Assembly (NCBI GenBank): GCA_937960625.1
Contig: CALGPD010000502.1
Span: 1-22,688, forward strand
Length of the DNA: 22,688 bases
DNA from: an uncultured Spirochaetia bacterium
Lineage (GTDB): Bacteria > Spirochaetota > CALGPD01
Direction: 5' to 3'
Shown: one piece after another, positions 21,850 to 22,688 of the stretch
Layout of the letters: the number at the start of each line of letters is the position of its first letter
Numbering within the stretch: the stretch's first letter is position 1
The notes under the pieces: model-generated
What the model was told of the DNA's origin: nothing
The model's database searches: none
Seen by the model: only the letters and a program-made list of their open reading frames with translations
Position numbers and translations under genes: made by a program

Positions 21850-22569
21850 CTAGTTGTGATTAAATATTTCATAAAGAACAATCGCACAGGCATTTGAAGC
21901 GTTTAGCGAATCTACATGCCCAGCCATGGGTATTGTTAGAATTATATCACACGCGTTTTTTACTATACGTTTAAGCCCTTTGCCTTCACTTCCTAAAACG
22001 ATAACGCATTTATCCGGAAATTTTTCATCTTTCAAATTTATTCCGTTGTCAATATCAAGCGCGTATATCCAGAATCCGTTTTTCTTTAGCTTTTCGAGTG
22101 TTCTTGTCAGGTTTGTAACTGTACATGTTGGGACGTAAAAAGCCGCGCCGCTGGATGTTTTATAAACCGTTTCGTTTACTACCGCGCTTTTATCTTTCGG
22201 CAGAATAACAGCATTTACACCGAATAAATCTGCGCTGCGTAAAACTGCGCCAAGATTATGCGGGTCCGTAATTCCGTCAAGCGCAAGCAATGTTATTTTT
22301 TCGTTTTGGATATTATAAAGCTCGTCTTCATTCAATCTGGGAGTGATATTATCAGAAGAAAGGGCGATTATACCTTGATGGTTTAAATCACCGGTTTTCT
22401 TTTCAAAAAATTCTTTATCAGTATAGTTGATTTTTACGTTGTTTTGCTTAGCTGTTTTTTCTATTTCAATGAGTTTATTTTTTTTTGAATTTAAAATATA
22501 TATTTCATTGATTTTTTTTCCTGATTTAAGCAGCTCTGTTACAGGGTTTATTCCAAAAACGTATTTCAT
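21850..22569 (-). CDS. rlmB: RlmB-type 23S rRNA 2'-O-ribose methyltransferase (TrmH family)
   Basis: 239 residues. The N-terminal substrate-binding domain starts 'MKYVFGINPVTELLKSGKKINEIYI', typical of RlmB. The SPOUT domain follows with motif 1 'ALDGITDPHNLGAVLRSADLFG', motif 2 'IVLGSEGKGL' and motif 3 'MAGHVDSLNASNACAIVLYE', which build the trefoil knot that binds S-adenosylmethionine. RlmB methylates a guanosine ribose in domain V of 23S rRNA; TrmH-family relatives modify tRNA, so the exact target is inferred from the N-domain. In motif 3 the usual 'SLNVS-x-A' is 'SLNASNA'. The start follows the stop of another leftward gene by nine bases, with AAGGA as ribosome site. Confidence 0.92.
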   Translation of the reverse strand: MKYVFGINPVTELLKSGKKINEIYILNSKKNKLIEIEKTAKQNNVKINYTDKEFFEKKTGDLNHQGIIALSSDNITPRLNEDELYNIQNEKITLLALDGITDPHNLGAVLRSADLFGVNAVILPKDKSAVVNETVYKTSSGAAFYVPTCTVTNLTRTLEKLKKNGFWIYALDIDNGINLKDEKFPDKCVIVLGSEGKGLKRIVKNACDIILTIPMAGHVDSLNASNACAIVLYEIFNHN

Positions 22570-22578
22570 ATTAATTCC

Positions 22579-22688
22579 TTAATTTAAAAGAAGGTGTTCG
22601 ACTTTATTCCACTTTTTAGTTTCTATAACTTCTTCGGGCAGTCCATGAAGTTTGTCATCTGTAATCAGAATGGATTTCAGTCCGTTTT
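22579..22688 (-). CDS. 3' end of a gene upstream of rlmB, possibly leucine-rich repeat
   Basis: Only the last 35 codons are in the window. The leftward frame reads NGLKSILITDDKLHGLPEE onward to '...KVEHLLLN' and a TAA stop. The spacing of leucines, with 'L-x-x-LPEE' and a second 'V-x-x-L-x-L-N', is reminiscent of a leucine-rich repeat, but one repeat is too little to be sure. It is probably co-transcribed with rlmB (nine-base gap). Confidence 0.45.
   Translation of the reverse strand, partial: NGLKSILITDDKLHGLPEEVIETKKWNKVEHLLLN

Overview
This is about 22.7 kb of AT-rich DNA, probably from the chromosome of a flagellated diderm bacterium. The sequence shows a flhF-flhG pair, a methyl-accepting chemotaxis protein, a lipoprotein signal peptide with a relaxed lipobox followed by an Asn/Lys-rich linker, a Trk potassium system and a B12-dependent ribonucleotide reductase. 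The lipoprotein style and flagellar genes are compatible with a spirochaete or similar lineage, but nothing fixes the phylum. No rRNA, tRNA, CRISPR array, transposase or prophage gene was seen.

Layout. 1-303: 3' end of a protein resembling Phd/YefM antitoxins, convergent with flhG. 269-2389 (-): flhF-flhG, flagellar placement GTPase and ATPase. 2581-4203: a Yip1-like membrane protein converging stop-to-stop on a radical SAM enzyme. 4274-4507: an apparent miniature inverted-repeat element carrying a widespread type of palindromic repeat. 4520-7362 (-): trkA-trkH, translationally coupled. 7397-7491: a strong compound palindrome between trkA and a divergent gene. 7623-10792 (+): an acidic two-helix membrane protein, a TPR lipoprotein and a chemotaxis transducer without an external sensor. 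10870-12263 (+): an SPL-like radical SAM protein whose stop overlaps the start of a HIT-family nucleotide hydrolase/phosphorylase. 12455-14740 (+): class II ribonucleotide reductase. 14753-16898 (-): an unrecognised protein, then the pair argG-ndk. 16993-18039 (-): an ArsR regulator, a 61-residue His/Cys-rich protein and a four-helix membrane protein, with matching operator-like sites before the first two genes. 18136-18215: decayed palindromic repeats. 18362-21843 (+): ABC-F ATPase, six-TPR protein and murB. 21850-22688 (-): rlmB preceded by the 3' end of another gene.

How it works together. Most of the window is core metabolism and housekeeping: potassium uptake, deoxynucleotide synthesis, nucleotide balance, arginine synthesis, peptidoglycan precursor, rRNA methylation and ribosome-associated ATPase. 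I see no clear defence or secretion system. The best candidate for something undescribed is the ArsR module at 16993-18039: a small protein built for metal binding, a membrane partner and its own repeated operator. Next are the divergent trkA region with its palindromes and acidic membrane protein, and the coupled radical SAM-HIT pair.
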